A stretch of 64,000 nucleotides of DNA from Nitrincola tapanii (GTDB lineage Bacteria > Pseudomonadota > Gammaproteobacteria > Pseudomonadales > Balneatricaceae). Position 1 is the stretch's first letter. The number at the start of each line of letters is the position of its first letter. The notes under the pieces are model-generated. The model had not been told where the DNA came from. It did no database searches and saw only the letters and a list, made by a program, of their open reading frames with translations. Below, piece after piece: positions 27,187 through 34,779 of the stretch. The translations under genes and the position numbers were made by a program. The DNA lies in the NCBI RefSeq assembly GCF_008368715.1, contig NZ_SMRS01000007.1:183043-247042 (forward strand), read 5' to 3'.

Positions 27187-28539
27187 TTATTTAGTTTCAG
27201 AAAAGTATTCGCGTGTTAATTTGAATACTACCGGGCTTAAAAGTGCGAGTGCAATCAGGTTCGGCAGCGCCATCAAAGCATTCAGCGTATCGGCGAGCAA
27301 CCAGATGAACTCTAGATTGACCATCGCCCCAACGGGAATGGCGAGAATCCAGAGGAGGCGGTAGGGGGTAATCACCTTGACGCCAAACAGATATTCGGCA
27401 CAGCGCTCTCCATAAAATGACCAACCGATAATAGTCGTGAAGGCAAAAATGGCGAGTGCGATGGCCACAATATAATTGCCAACCGAAGGTAATGCCTGAC
27501 CAAATGCGGCGCTGGTCAGCGCGGCACCGGAAATGCCATCGGTCCACATCCCCGTGGAGACGATGACCAGACCGGTCACTGAGCAGATAATAATCGTATC
27601 GATAAAAGTACCGAGCATCGCGATCAAACCTTGGCGCACCGGATTTTTCGTCTGCGCTGCGGCATGGGCAATCGGAGCAGAGCCCAGGCCCGCTTCGTTT
27701 GAGAAGATGCCACGTGCTACACCAAAACGTATGGCGGCCCAGACAGCGGCTCCTGCAAAGCCACCCTGTGCGGCAACCGGCGTAAAGGCGTACTCAATGA
27801 TGGTCGCCAGCGCAGAAGGTATTTCGGACGCATTGATGGCTAAAACCACAAGGCCGGCCAGCAGATAGGAGAGCGCCATAAAAGGCACCAGTGCCGCAGC
27901 GACCTTACCGATACGTCGTATCCCACCGATCAACACCAGCCCGACCAAGACCATAATGATGATCCCCGTCACGGCTACGGGCAGATCAAAGTTGGCCTCA
28001 AGGACGGCGGCAACCGAGTTGGCTTGCACAGTATTACCAATACCAAAAGCCGCCATGGCTCCAAAAATGGCGAAGAGAGTGCCCAGCCAGGCCCATTTCT
28101 GCCCCAGCCCATTTTTGATGTAATACATAGGGCCGCCGACATGGTTGCCTTTGGCATCGACTTCACGATATTTCACTGCTAAAACAGCTTCAGAGAATTT
28201 AGTGGCCATGCCGACCAGAGCCGTCATCCACATCCAGAACAGGGCGCCAGGGCCGCCTAAAAAAATGGCGGTGGCGACTCCAGCGATATTCCCAGTGCCG
28301 ACTGTTGCGGAGAGGGCGGTCATCAAGGCTTGGAAGGGGGGGATTTCTCCTGATTTTTCTTCACCGCTTTGGGGTTTTGTGCCTTTAAAAAGCAGTTTGA
28401 AGCCGGTGCCGATGTTTAAAATCGGCATGAGTTTTAAACCTATGGATAAAAACAGTCCAACACCCAAAATCAGCACCAGCATCATTGGGCCCCAGACAAT
28501 ACCATTAATCGTATTCACGAAGGATTCGATCATTTCCAT
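27187..28539 (-). CDS. Sodium:alanine symporter (AGCS family)
   Basis: Inner-membrane Na+-coupled alanine/glycine transporter, 450 residues. Family motifs include FQALMTALSATVGTGNIAGV near residue 70-90, GGPGALFWMWMTALVGMATK and GVARGIFSNEAGLGSAPIAH. About eleven helices. ATG 28539 has GGAG upstream; the frame extends five codons further to a TTG. It sits 42 nt downstream of the Lrp-type regulator on the same strand and next to D-alanine catabolic genes, so alanine is the likely substrate. Confidence 0.93.
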   Translation of the reverse strand: MEMIESFVNTINGIVWGPMMLVLILGVGLFLSIGLKLMPILNIGTGFKLLFKGTKPQSGEEKSGEIPPFQALMTALSATVGTGNIAGVATAIFLGGPGALFWMWMTALVGMATKFSEAVLAVKYREVDAKGNHVGGPMYYIKNGLGQKWAWLGTLFAIFGAMAAFGIGNTVQANSVAAVLEANFDLPVAVTGIIIMVLVGLVLIGGIRRIGKVAAALVPFMALSYLLAGLVVLAINASEIPSALATIIEYAFTPVAAQGGFAGAAVWAAIRFGVARGIFSNEAGLGSAPIAHAAAQTKNPVRQGLIAMLGTFIDTIIICSVTGLVIVSTGMWTDGISGAALTSAAFGQALPSVGNYIVAIALAIFAFTTIIGWSFYGERCAEYLFGVKVITPYRLLWILAIPVGAMVNLEFIWLLADTLNALMALPNLIALALLSPVVFKLTREYFSETK

Positions 28540-28580
28540 ATTTTGTATCTCCAATAGGGTTCGAGTCTTGCTTAGCCGAC

Positions 28581-29066
28581 TTACAAAGGCAGCTGCATAC
28601 TTTCTTTAACACTCTCCATCACAACATAGCTTTTTGAGTTTTTGACACCGGGCAGTTTCAACAGCATGTCGCCCAAGAGTTCGCGATAGTGCGACATATC
28701 TTGTAAGCGTGCCTTCAACAGGTAATCGGCATCTCCTGAAACGAGATGGCATTCGAGGACATAGGGAAGCTCTTTAACCGCACGACTAAAGCGCTCAAAG
28801 GCGTCTTCTGATTGATAAGAGAGCGAGATTTCCACAAAAACCAGCATGTCATACCCGAGCAGGTCGGGGTTGAGGTGTGCGTGGTAACCGGTGATGAATC
28901 CGTCTCTTTCCAAGCGTTTAACGCGTTCCATGCAAGGACTGGTCGATAAGCCCACTCTCTCTGCTAAATCGGTATAGGAAATACGGCCTGTTTTTTGCAA
29001 GCATGACAAAATATGTCGATCAATCCGATCCAGGGCGCGACCCAAGTTCTTACTTTTATCTCCCAC
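28581..29066 (-). CDS. Lrp/AsnC family transcription regulator
   Basis: 161-residue DNA-binding regulator. N-terminal helix-turn-helix (DRIDRHILSCLQKTGRISYT, then DLAERVGLSTSPCMERVKRL) and a C-terminal RAM ligand-binding domain (ECHLVSGDADYLLKARLQDM; LPGVKNSKSYVVMESVKES). GTG start with AGGAAG upstream. It is divergent from dadA and just upstream of the alanine symporter, so it is very likely the alanine-responsive regulator of both (DadR-like). Effector inferred from context. Confidence 0.93.
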   Translation of the reverse strand: MGDKSKNLGRALDRIDRHILSCLQKTGRISYTDLAERVGLSTSPCMERVKRLERDGFITGYHAHLNPDLLGYDMLVFVEISLSYQSEDAFERFSRAVKELPYVLECHLVSGDADYLLKARLQDMSHYRELLGDMLLKLPGVKNSKSYVVMESVKESMQLPL

Positions 29067-29203
29067 CTTAAATCTTCCTGTTAATTTATTTTATACAGCA
29101 AAAAATAGCGTAAAAACGCAAAAAAGAAAAAAATAATTGGCAAGATCTCGCCTAAACTTAGCAAATATCAGTGTGAATCTTTCCTGTGTAAATGAGGTGG
29201 TGT

Positions 29204-30460
29204 ATGCGCGTCTTGATTCTGGGCAGTGGTGTGATCGGCGTAACCAGCGCCTGGTATTTGCGCCAAGCTGGACATGAGGTGACGGTGATTGATCGCCAGC
29301 CTGAAGCGGCTTTGGAGACCAGCTTTGCTAATGCAGGCCAGATTTCGCCGGGTTATTCGGCACCTTGGGCGGGCCCAGGTGTCCCTTTAAAAGCACTGAA
29401 ATGGATGTTTCAAGAGATGCCGCCGCTGAGAGTCAAGCCCAGCTTGGAACCTGAGTTGTGGCGTTGGATGTGGCAGATGCTTTGCAACTGTAATACATCC
29501 GCCTATCAACAAAATAAATCGCGTATGTTGCGGGTAGCTGAATACAGTCGTGATTGTTTTCGGCGGCTGCGCGCGGATTTACCGCTTGCTTATGACGGCG
29601 GCAGTGGTGGTTTGATTCAGCTGTTTCGCACTTCAGCCCAGGTGAGCGCGAGTGAGCAGGATAAACGTATTCTGGATGCCTGCCAGGTGCCTTATGAAGC
29701 CTTGGATTTAGACGGCATTTTTCAGTATGAGCCGGCTTTAGCGCAGGTGGCGGATAAGTTGCAGGGCGGCTTAAGGTTGCCGGGCGATGAAACCGGAGAC
29801 TGTTTTTTGTTTACGCAAGCCCTGGCGCGTGAAGCGGTTGCTGCCGGTGTGGAGTTTCGGTATTCCCTCCCCATAGAGGCTTTGCACCTGCAAAATGGGC
29901 GAATTCAAGGGGTTCAGTTGGCGGATGAATTGATACAAGCCGACCTCTATGTGTTGGCGCTGGGCAGCTACACGCCTCAGCTCCTCAAGCCTTTAGGTTT
30001 GCGCCTGCCGGTGTATCCAGTCAAAGGCTACTCTCTGACCCTGCCGGTTGAGAAGGCGCAGGCTGCGCCCCGCTCTACGGTGATGGATGAAACCAATAAG
30101 GTGGCGGTGACCCGCTTGGGGGATAGAGTCAGGGTCGGTGGCACCGCAGAGCTCTGTGGTTATGATCTGTCTTTGCCTGAGTCGCGGCGTAAAAATCTCG
30201 ATTTTGTCGTGTCAGATCTTTTCCCGGGTGCCGTGAGATTGGAGGAGGCGAAGTTCTGGACAGGACTGCGTCCTATGACCCCGGATGGGACGCCGGTGAT
30301 CGGTGCCACGTCCATCCCCAATCTTTATTTGAATACGGGGCATGGCACTTTGGGTTGGACGATGTCCTTAGGTTCAGGACGTTTGCTGGCGGATCTGATC
30401 AGTGGCCAGACACCTGAGATCGATCCTGAAGGTTTAAGCATTCAGCGTTACGCCAAATAA
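29204..30460 (+). CDS. dadA: D-amino acid dehydrogenase
   Basis: FAD enzyme that oxidises D-alanine and other D-amino acids to keto acids and passes electrons to the respiratory chain; membrane-associated. 418 residues. FAD-binding VLILGSGVIGVTSAWYLRQA at the N-terminus, the DadA signature SFANAGQISPGYSAPWAGPG, and C-terminal LYLNTGHGTLGWTMSLGSG. ATG 29204 is preceded by GAGGTG; four extra upstream codons are unlikely. ridA (52 nt on) and alanine racemase follow: racemase plus DadA is the classical L-alanine catabolic route. Confidence 0.95.
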   Translation: MRVLILGSGVIGVTSAWYLRQAGHEVTVIDRQPEAALETSFANAGQISPGYSAPWAGPGVPLKALKWMFQEMPPLRVKPSLEPELWRWMWQMLCNCNTSAYQQNKSRMLRVAEYSRDCFRRLRADLPLAYDGGSGGLIQLFRTSAQVSASEQDKRILDACQVPYEALDLDGIFQYEPALAQVADKLQGGLRLPGDETGDCFLFTQALAREAVAAGVEFRYSLPIEALHLQNGRIQGVQLADELIQADLYVLALGSYTPQLLKPLGLRLPVYPVKGYSLTLPVEKAQAAPRSTVMDETNKVAVTRLGDRVRVGGTAELCGYDLSLPESRRKNLDFVVSDLFPGAVRLEEAKFWTGLRPMTPDGTPVIGATSIPNLYLNTGHGTLGWTMSLGSGRLLADLISGQTPEIDPEGLSIQRYAK

Positions 30461-30511
30461 TGTTTTAATGCGCAAACTTTTAATTTTTGATGAAAAACAA
30501 GGAGTCACCTC

Positions 30512-30895
30512 GTGAAGCAGATTATCAATACTCCCCAGGCCCCAGCAGCGATTGGCACCTATTCTCAGGCGGTTCGTGTCGGCCAAACAGTCTATCTGTC
30601 AGGTCAGATACCATTAGATCCGGCCAGCATGACTTTAGTCACTGAATCCTTTGAAGCGCAAGCTGTGCGTGTGTTTGAGAACCTCAAGGCGGTGGCTGAG
30701 GCTGCAGGTGGGAGTTTGCAGGACTGTGTCAAGCTGACCATTTTGCTCACGGATCTGGCGAACTTTGCGCAGGTGAATGAAGTGATGGCACGTTATTTTC
30801 AAGCGCCTTATCCAGCACGTGCGGCCTATGCTGTGAAGGCGCTGCCTAAGGATGCTGACATTGAAGTTGAAGGCATCATGGTGTTAGGCGAGTAA
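30512..30895 (+). CDS. ridA: RidA family deaminase
   Basis: 127-residue RidA/YjgF protein. Hydrolyses reactive enamine/imine intermediates such as those released from amino acids. Hallmarks: [27 protein letters not shown], and [20 protein letters not shown] with the conserved arginine that binds the carboxylate. AAGGAG precedes the GTG start. Its place between dadA and the racemase is meaningful, since DadA produces imino acids that RidA can hydrolyse. Confidence 0.94.
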   Translation: MKQIINTPQAPAAIGTYSQAVRVGQTVYLSGQIPLDPASMTLVTESFEAQAVRVFENLKAVAEAAGGSLQDCVKLTILLTDLANFAQVNEVMARYFQAPYPARAAYAVKALPKDADIEVEGIMVLGE

Positions 30896-30908
30896 ATCAG
30901 AAGCAAGC

Positions 30909-30929
30909 GGCTGCGGGGGCTCCGCAGCC
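30909..30929 (+). promoter_or_regulatory. Intercistronic hairpin between ridA and alanine racemase
   Basis: GGCTGCGG pairs with CCGCAGCC around GGGCT, with no U-run. It could stabilise the upstream mRNA or modulate expression within the dad operon. Confidence 0.45.
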
Positions 30930-30955
30930 ATACGTGAGGATGTGAGGGGATACCT

Positions 30956-32059
30956 ATGGCGCGACAACTGAGAGCGCAGATCAATTTGCAGGCGATTGCC
31001 AGTAACTATGCCTTAGCGAAAGCTCAAGCCCCGGCCGCAGCGGCCTTGGCGGTGGTAAAAGCGGATGCGTATGGGCACGGTGCGGTGGCGGTCGCGCAGG
31101 CTCTCAGTCAAGCGGATGCCTTTGCCGTGGCAGCGATAGAAGAAGCTCTTGAGCTAAGAGAAGCGGGTATCACTCAGCCGATTCTATTGTTGGAGGGCTT
31201 CTTTGAAGCAGACGAGCTGGCGCTGATTCAATCGCACCGTCTCTGGAGTGCGCTGCATCATCCGGCACAACTACAAGTGTTGATGTCATTTTTAGAACGC
31301 AGTGACGCTCAAGCCGGTTGGCATATCTGGCTCAAGGTCGATTCAGGGATGCACCGTTTGGGATTTATGCCGGAGCAGGTGCCTGAAGTGCTCAACACCT
31401 TGCAACGTCACCCTAAAATTGCACAAGTGGTGTTGATGAGCCATTTTGCCTGTGCGGATGAACCTAGCCCAGATAAAACCTTGGTCCAGCTGCAGCAGAT
31501 GCAGAAGTTGATGCAGTGTTTGCCCAAAAGCCAAGCGCTGCCCATCAGTTTAAGTAACTCGGCGGCGGTGATGGCTTGGCCTCAAGCACATCATCAATGG
31601 TTACGTCCGGGTTTGATGCTCTATGGTGCCTCCCCCTTCGCCCAGCCTCAGCCACTAGCAGCCGCCCTGAAACCCGCCATGACCCTGACCACGCCGATCA
31701 TTGCGCTGCGTGAAGTCGAAGCGGGGGAGACGGTGGGTTATGGTGCGAACTTTACCGCGACACGTCGCAGTCGGATTGCAACGCTTGCGGTGGGGTATGC
31801 CGATGGGTATCCACGTCATGCCCCCAACGGTACCCCGGTGGCTCTTTTGGGGCATCGAGCCAGCCTGGCCGGTCGCGTATCTATGGATATGATTACTGTT
31901 GATCTAACGGATCTACCCCAAGCCCAGATTGGGGATGAGGTTGAACTTTGGGGCGCGCAGGTGGCGGTCGAAGAGGTCGCGCGCCTAAGTGGAACGATTC
32001 CCTATACGCTGTTGAGTGGTTTAACGCGACGCGTGAAGCGTGTGTATAGCGTGCCTTAA
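30956..32059 (+). CDS. dadX: Alanine racemase, catabolic type
   Basis: PLP enzyme interconverting L- and D-alanine, 367 residues. PLP lysine K35 in LAVVKADAYGHG, the catalytic tyrosine region AVGYADGYPRHAP, and GRVSMDMITVDL in the C-terminal domain. The family also provides D-alanine for peptidoglycan (Alr), but its place in a dadA operon argues for the catabolic DadX. Whether it is the only racemase in the genome is unknown. Confidence 0.94.
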   Translation: MARQLRAQINLQAIASNYALAKAQAPAAAALAVVKADAYGHGAVAVAQALSQADAFAVAAIEEALELREAGITQPILLLEGFFEADELALIQSHRLWSALHHPAQLQVLMSFLERSDAQAGWHIWLKVDSGMHRLGFMPEQVPEVLNTLQRHPKIAQVVLMSHFACADEPSPDKTLVQLQQMQKLMQCLPKSQALPISLSNSAAVMAWPQAHHQWLRPGLMLYGASPFAQPQPLAAALKPAMTLTTPIIALREVEAGETVGYGANFTATRRSRIATLAVGYADGYPRHAPNGTPVALLGHRASLAGRVSMDMITVDLTDLPQAQIGDEVELWGAQVAVEEVARLSGTIPYTLLSGLTRRVKRVYSVP

Positions 32060-32090
32060 ACCGCTCAAGCCTCTAGATTGTTTAAATGTA

Positions 32091-32633
32091 TTACCAGTCC
32101 AAATCATCCGGAATCTCATAACCGGCATATTCGGCTTCTTCTGCGGCGATGCGTGCCTTGTGCTCGGCTTCATCTTGCACTAAGGCTTTAGGGTTGCGCG
32201 CGAGAATACGATCGGCAATGTCGCTCGGGACCAGATAAAAACGCCCTTCGAGTGCCACAATCTTGAGCTGTTGGCGGCTAAGTTGCTGCTGCAGAGATTT
32301 ATCGATCCACAGGGACTTTACGTTGTTTTCATAAACAAAGTTATATTTCACCTCACCCTGTTTCGGCAATGTGACCTGATGCTGTTCAGCCAGTTGGCGA
32401 ATTTCTGCCATCTTGGCGCGTTCCAACTGTTCCGCTTGGCGAGCCTCATTTAAAGCGCGATCTTTTTCCGCCTTGGCCAGTCGAGCCGCTTCGACGGCAG
32501 CCGCTGCCGCTTGTTGTTGCGGATCAATTTGTTTCTGTTTGGCTTGCTTGCGTTTATCGAGTTGTGCCTTTTTGGCTTGCTGTTTACTCGCAACCCCGGC
32601 TTTTAAAAGCTGATCTTTCAGTGATCCGGCCAT
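32091..32633 (-). CDS. DUF2058 family protein (YaiL-like)
   Basis: 180-residue charged soluble protein. Family start SLKDQLLKAGVASKQQAKKA, a long K/Q/A-rich helical stretch (about 20-80), then a globular end with YNFVYENNVKSLWID and FYLVPSDIADRILARNP. E. coli YaiL has been reported as nucleoid/ribosome-associated in large surveys; function is unclear. Convergent with the dad operon. Confidence 0.85.
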   Translation of the reverse strand: MAGSLKDQLLKAGVASKQQAKKAQLDKRKQAKQKQIDPQQQAAAAAVEAARLAKAEKDRALNEARQAEQLERAKMAEIRQLAEQHQVTLPKQGEVKYNFVYENNVKSLWIDKSLQQQLSRQQLKIVALEGRFYLVPSDIADRILARNPKALVQDEAEHKARIAAEEAEYAGYEIPDDLDW

Positions 32634-32718
32634 GCTTGATCCTGCTGTTGACGCTGAGACAAAAAATGCTGATGCTGTGGAGGCGCATCATACCCTAGGC
32701 TTGTCTGTTGCGTGAAGT

Positions 32719-32747
32719 TTGCATTCAGGCTTCAGGCTGCTTATACT
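32719..32747 (+). promoter_or_regulatory. Sigma-70 promoter of ffs
   Basis: TTGCAT (32719-32724), 17-bp spacer, TATACT (32742-32747). Transcription would start near 32754, giving a 5' leader of roughly 30 nt before the mature SRP RNA, comparable with the E. coli precursor that RNase P trims. Confidence 0.7.
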
Positions 32748-32786
32748 GCGCGCACTTTGGTGATGCCAGTTACCAAATGCGTTATG

Positions 32787-32897
32787 GTGGCTCTGCCGGT
32801 CCTCTCGCAACGATAGAATGTGAACCTGGTCAGGTCCGGAAGGAAGCAGCCATAGCATTTGATTCGGGTGCCGGGATGTGGCTGGTGGAGCTGCCTC
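32787..32897 (+). ncRNA. ffs: Signal recognition particle RNA (4.5S)
   Basis: Small bacterial SRP RNA of about 111 nt that binds Ffh for cotranslational targeting. The apical domain is identical in key parts to E. coli: GGTCAGGTCCGGAAGGAAGC carries the GGAA tetraloop and symmetric-loop bases, and GGGTGCCGGGATGTGGCTGG forms the returning strand. Ends pair (GGTGGCTC with GAGCTGCC, with wobbles). A T-rich tail follows. ffs commonly precedes dnaX in gammaproteobacteria; here nhaD lies between. Confidence 0.95.
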
Positions 32898-33087
32898 CAT
32901 CTATCGCTCTCTTCTCTCTGTTTTGATCATTTCTTGCCTCTAAGTTCGTGACGATGAGCGGCAGACTGCTTTCTCAAACATTTTCCAAATAAGCCTCTCC
33001 AAGACTTCTCCTAGATAGCATTAGTTGTGTCACTGTATGTCCGGATACTTCTTCATTGGCCTTTATTTTGCGCCGCAACAAAAAAGA

Positions 33088-33226
33088 AGGAGCCTATAAA
33101 AAATTCGTCTAAAGAATGGCGTTTTTTGCTCCTAAAGTTTAGATGGCGTCTCCTTTGGGAGGTTTATAATGTGCAGCCAGATCCGGCCGGATCTGCTTAA
33201 GTCCGACCGATTCCTGTCATCCTCCC
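33088..33226 (+). promoter_or_regulatory. Structured nhaD leader, candidate cis-regulatory RNA
   Basis: Several competing pairings are visible. AGGAGC (33088-33093) pairs with GCTCCT (33128-33133), extended by A6/T6 inside. CTCC (33150-33153) pairs with GGAG within the GGGAGG ribosome site (33157-33162). CCTCCC (33221-33226), inside the coding region, is fully complementary to the same GGGAGG. So the ribosome site can be sequestered in two ways. No known riboswitch class was recognised. Ion or pH sensing is inference from the gene controlled. Confidence 0.5.
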
Positions 33227-34698
33227 GACAATATGTGGTCAAAATGTCAAACTTACGTCCGCTCTCCTTACTGGCTCTCCTAACCGGGTTAGTCTGTTTG
33301 CTATTTAGTACAACTGCACTGTCTGCGGTGGGTCCGATTGACCTGACCAGCAGTGGAGCAGGTATCTTTGCTCTAGTGATCTTTACCCTGGCGTACCTCT
33401 TGGTTATGGGTGAAGAGAAGTTGCATCTGCGTAAATCCAAGCCTGTTCTAGTGGCGGCGGGTATTATCTGGGCAGTGATTGGCTGGATGTATGTGCAGGC
33501 CGGACAAACGGGGCTGCCGGAAGAGTCTTTTCGTCACACCCTGTTAGAATTTGCTGAGTTAATGCTTTTCCTCTTGGTGGCGATGACCTACATCAACGCT
33601 ATGGAGGAGCGCCGGATTTTTGATGCGCTCAGATCCTGGATGGTACGCCGTGGCTTTAGCTACCGTACTCTGTTCTGGATGACCGGCTTTCTGTCATTCT
33701 TTATCTCCCCCATCGCCGATAACCTGACCACAGCACTCTTGATGTGTGCGGTGGTGATGAAGGTGGGTGAGGGCGATAACCGTTTTATCAACCTCTGCTG
33801 TATCAATATTGTGGTAGCTGCAAATGCGGGTGGGGCCTTCAGTCCGTTTGGTGATATCACGACCCTAATGGTTTGGCAGGCCGGCCTGGTGAAGTTCAGT
33901 GAGTTCTTTGTCCTTCTCCTCCCCGCACTGGTCAACTTCTTGATTCCGGCCTTTATCATCAACCTCTATATTGGTAATCAGAAACCAACGGCGGTGGATG
34001 AGTTGGTGGAGTTAAAGCGTGGGGCGCGTCGTATCGTCTTTTTGTTCCTTTTGACCATTACTACGGCTGTTCTCTGCCACACCTTGCTGCACCTGCCACC
34101 GGTGCTGGGCATGATGGCGGGTTTGGGCTATCTGCAGTTTTTTGGTTATTTCCTGCGCAAAACCCTCCCAGGTTCACTGGCGAAAAAACGCTTGTTGGCG
34201 GAGCAGGCCGGTGATACTGAGCGTCTGAAGCGTTTGGGGAGTGTGGTGCCTTTTGATGTCTTTAGTCGTGTCGCGCGTGCCGAGTGGGACACTCTGCTGT
34301 TCTTCTACGGGGTCATTATGTGTGTCGGTGGCTTGGGTTATATGGGGTATCTGGCGATGATGTCAGATCTGCTTTACACCCAGTGGGATGCGACCTATGC
34401 CAACATCGCACTAGGGGTGATTTCAGCGGTGATTGATAACATCCCGGTGATGTTTGCCGTGATCACCATGCAGCCAGAGATGTCACACGGGCATTGGCTG
34501 TTGATCACGCTGACAGCCGGTGTCGGCGGGAGCTTACTCTCAATTGGCTCGGCCGCAGGGGTCGCTTTGATGGGGCAAGCACGGGGGATCTATACTTTCA
34601 TGGGCCATCTGCGTTGGGCGCCGGTGATTATGTTGGGGTATATCGCGAGTGTGATCCTTCATCTCTGGTTGAATGAGGCGTTGTTTAGCGTTTACTAA
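33169..34698 (+). CDS. nhaD: NhaD-family Na+/H+ antiporter
   Basis: Inner-membrane Na+(Li+)/H+ antiporter of the ion transporter superfamily, 509 residues from ATG 33169. About 12-13 helices. Family motifs: FFISPIADNLTTALLMCAVV, INIVVAANAGGAFSPFGDIT, SAVIDNIPVMFAVITMQPE and SIGSAAGVALMGQARGIYTF. NhaD works at alkaline pH in halophiles. ATG 33169 has a strong GGGAGG site, but it adds 25 polar residues before the expected signal-like N-terminus that would start at ATG 33244, which lacks a ribosome site. So either the protein has an N-terminal extension or translation begins internally. Confidence 0.93.
   Translation: MCSQIRPDLLKSDRFLSSSRQYVVKMSNLRPLSLLALLTGLVCLLFSTTALSAVGPIDLTSSGAGIFALVIFTLAYLLVMGEEKLHLRKSKPVLVAAGIIWAVIGWMYVQAGQTGLPEESFRHTLLEFAELMLFLLVAMTYINAMEERRIFDALRSWMVRRGFSYRTLFWMTGFLSFFISPIADNLTTALLMCAVVMKVGEGDNRFINLCCINIVVAANAGGAFSPFGDITTLMVWQAGLVKFSEFFVLLLPALVNFLIPAFIINLYIGNQKPTAVDELVELKRGARRIVFLFLLTITTAVLCHTLLHLPPVLGMMAGLGYLQFFGYFLRKTLPGSLAKKRLLAEQAGDTERLKRLGSVVPFDVFSRVARAEWDTLLFFYGVIMCVGGLGYMGYLAMMSDLLYTQWDATYANIALGVISAVIDNIPVMFAVITMQPEMSHGHWLLITLTAGVGGSLLSIGSAAGVALMGQARGIYTFMGHLRWAPVIMLGYIASVILHLWLNEALFSVY
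33179..33194. repeat. 16-bp perfect palindrome within the nhaD N-terminal extension
   Basis: AGATCCGGCCGGATCT, fully self-complementary, begins 10 bp after the first nhaD ATG. In RNA it could fold only with a tight loop or dimerise; in DNA it could be an operator. Confidence 0.7.
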
Positions 34699-34779
34699 GG
34701 CGCCTGAGTAAGACTTGCGCGGGTGAGCATGGTAGGATAAGCCCCTGTCTAGTGGTCTCCGGGAAAGTGAATCCGCGCA

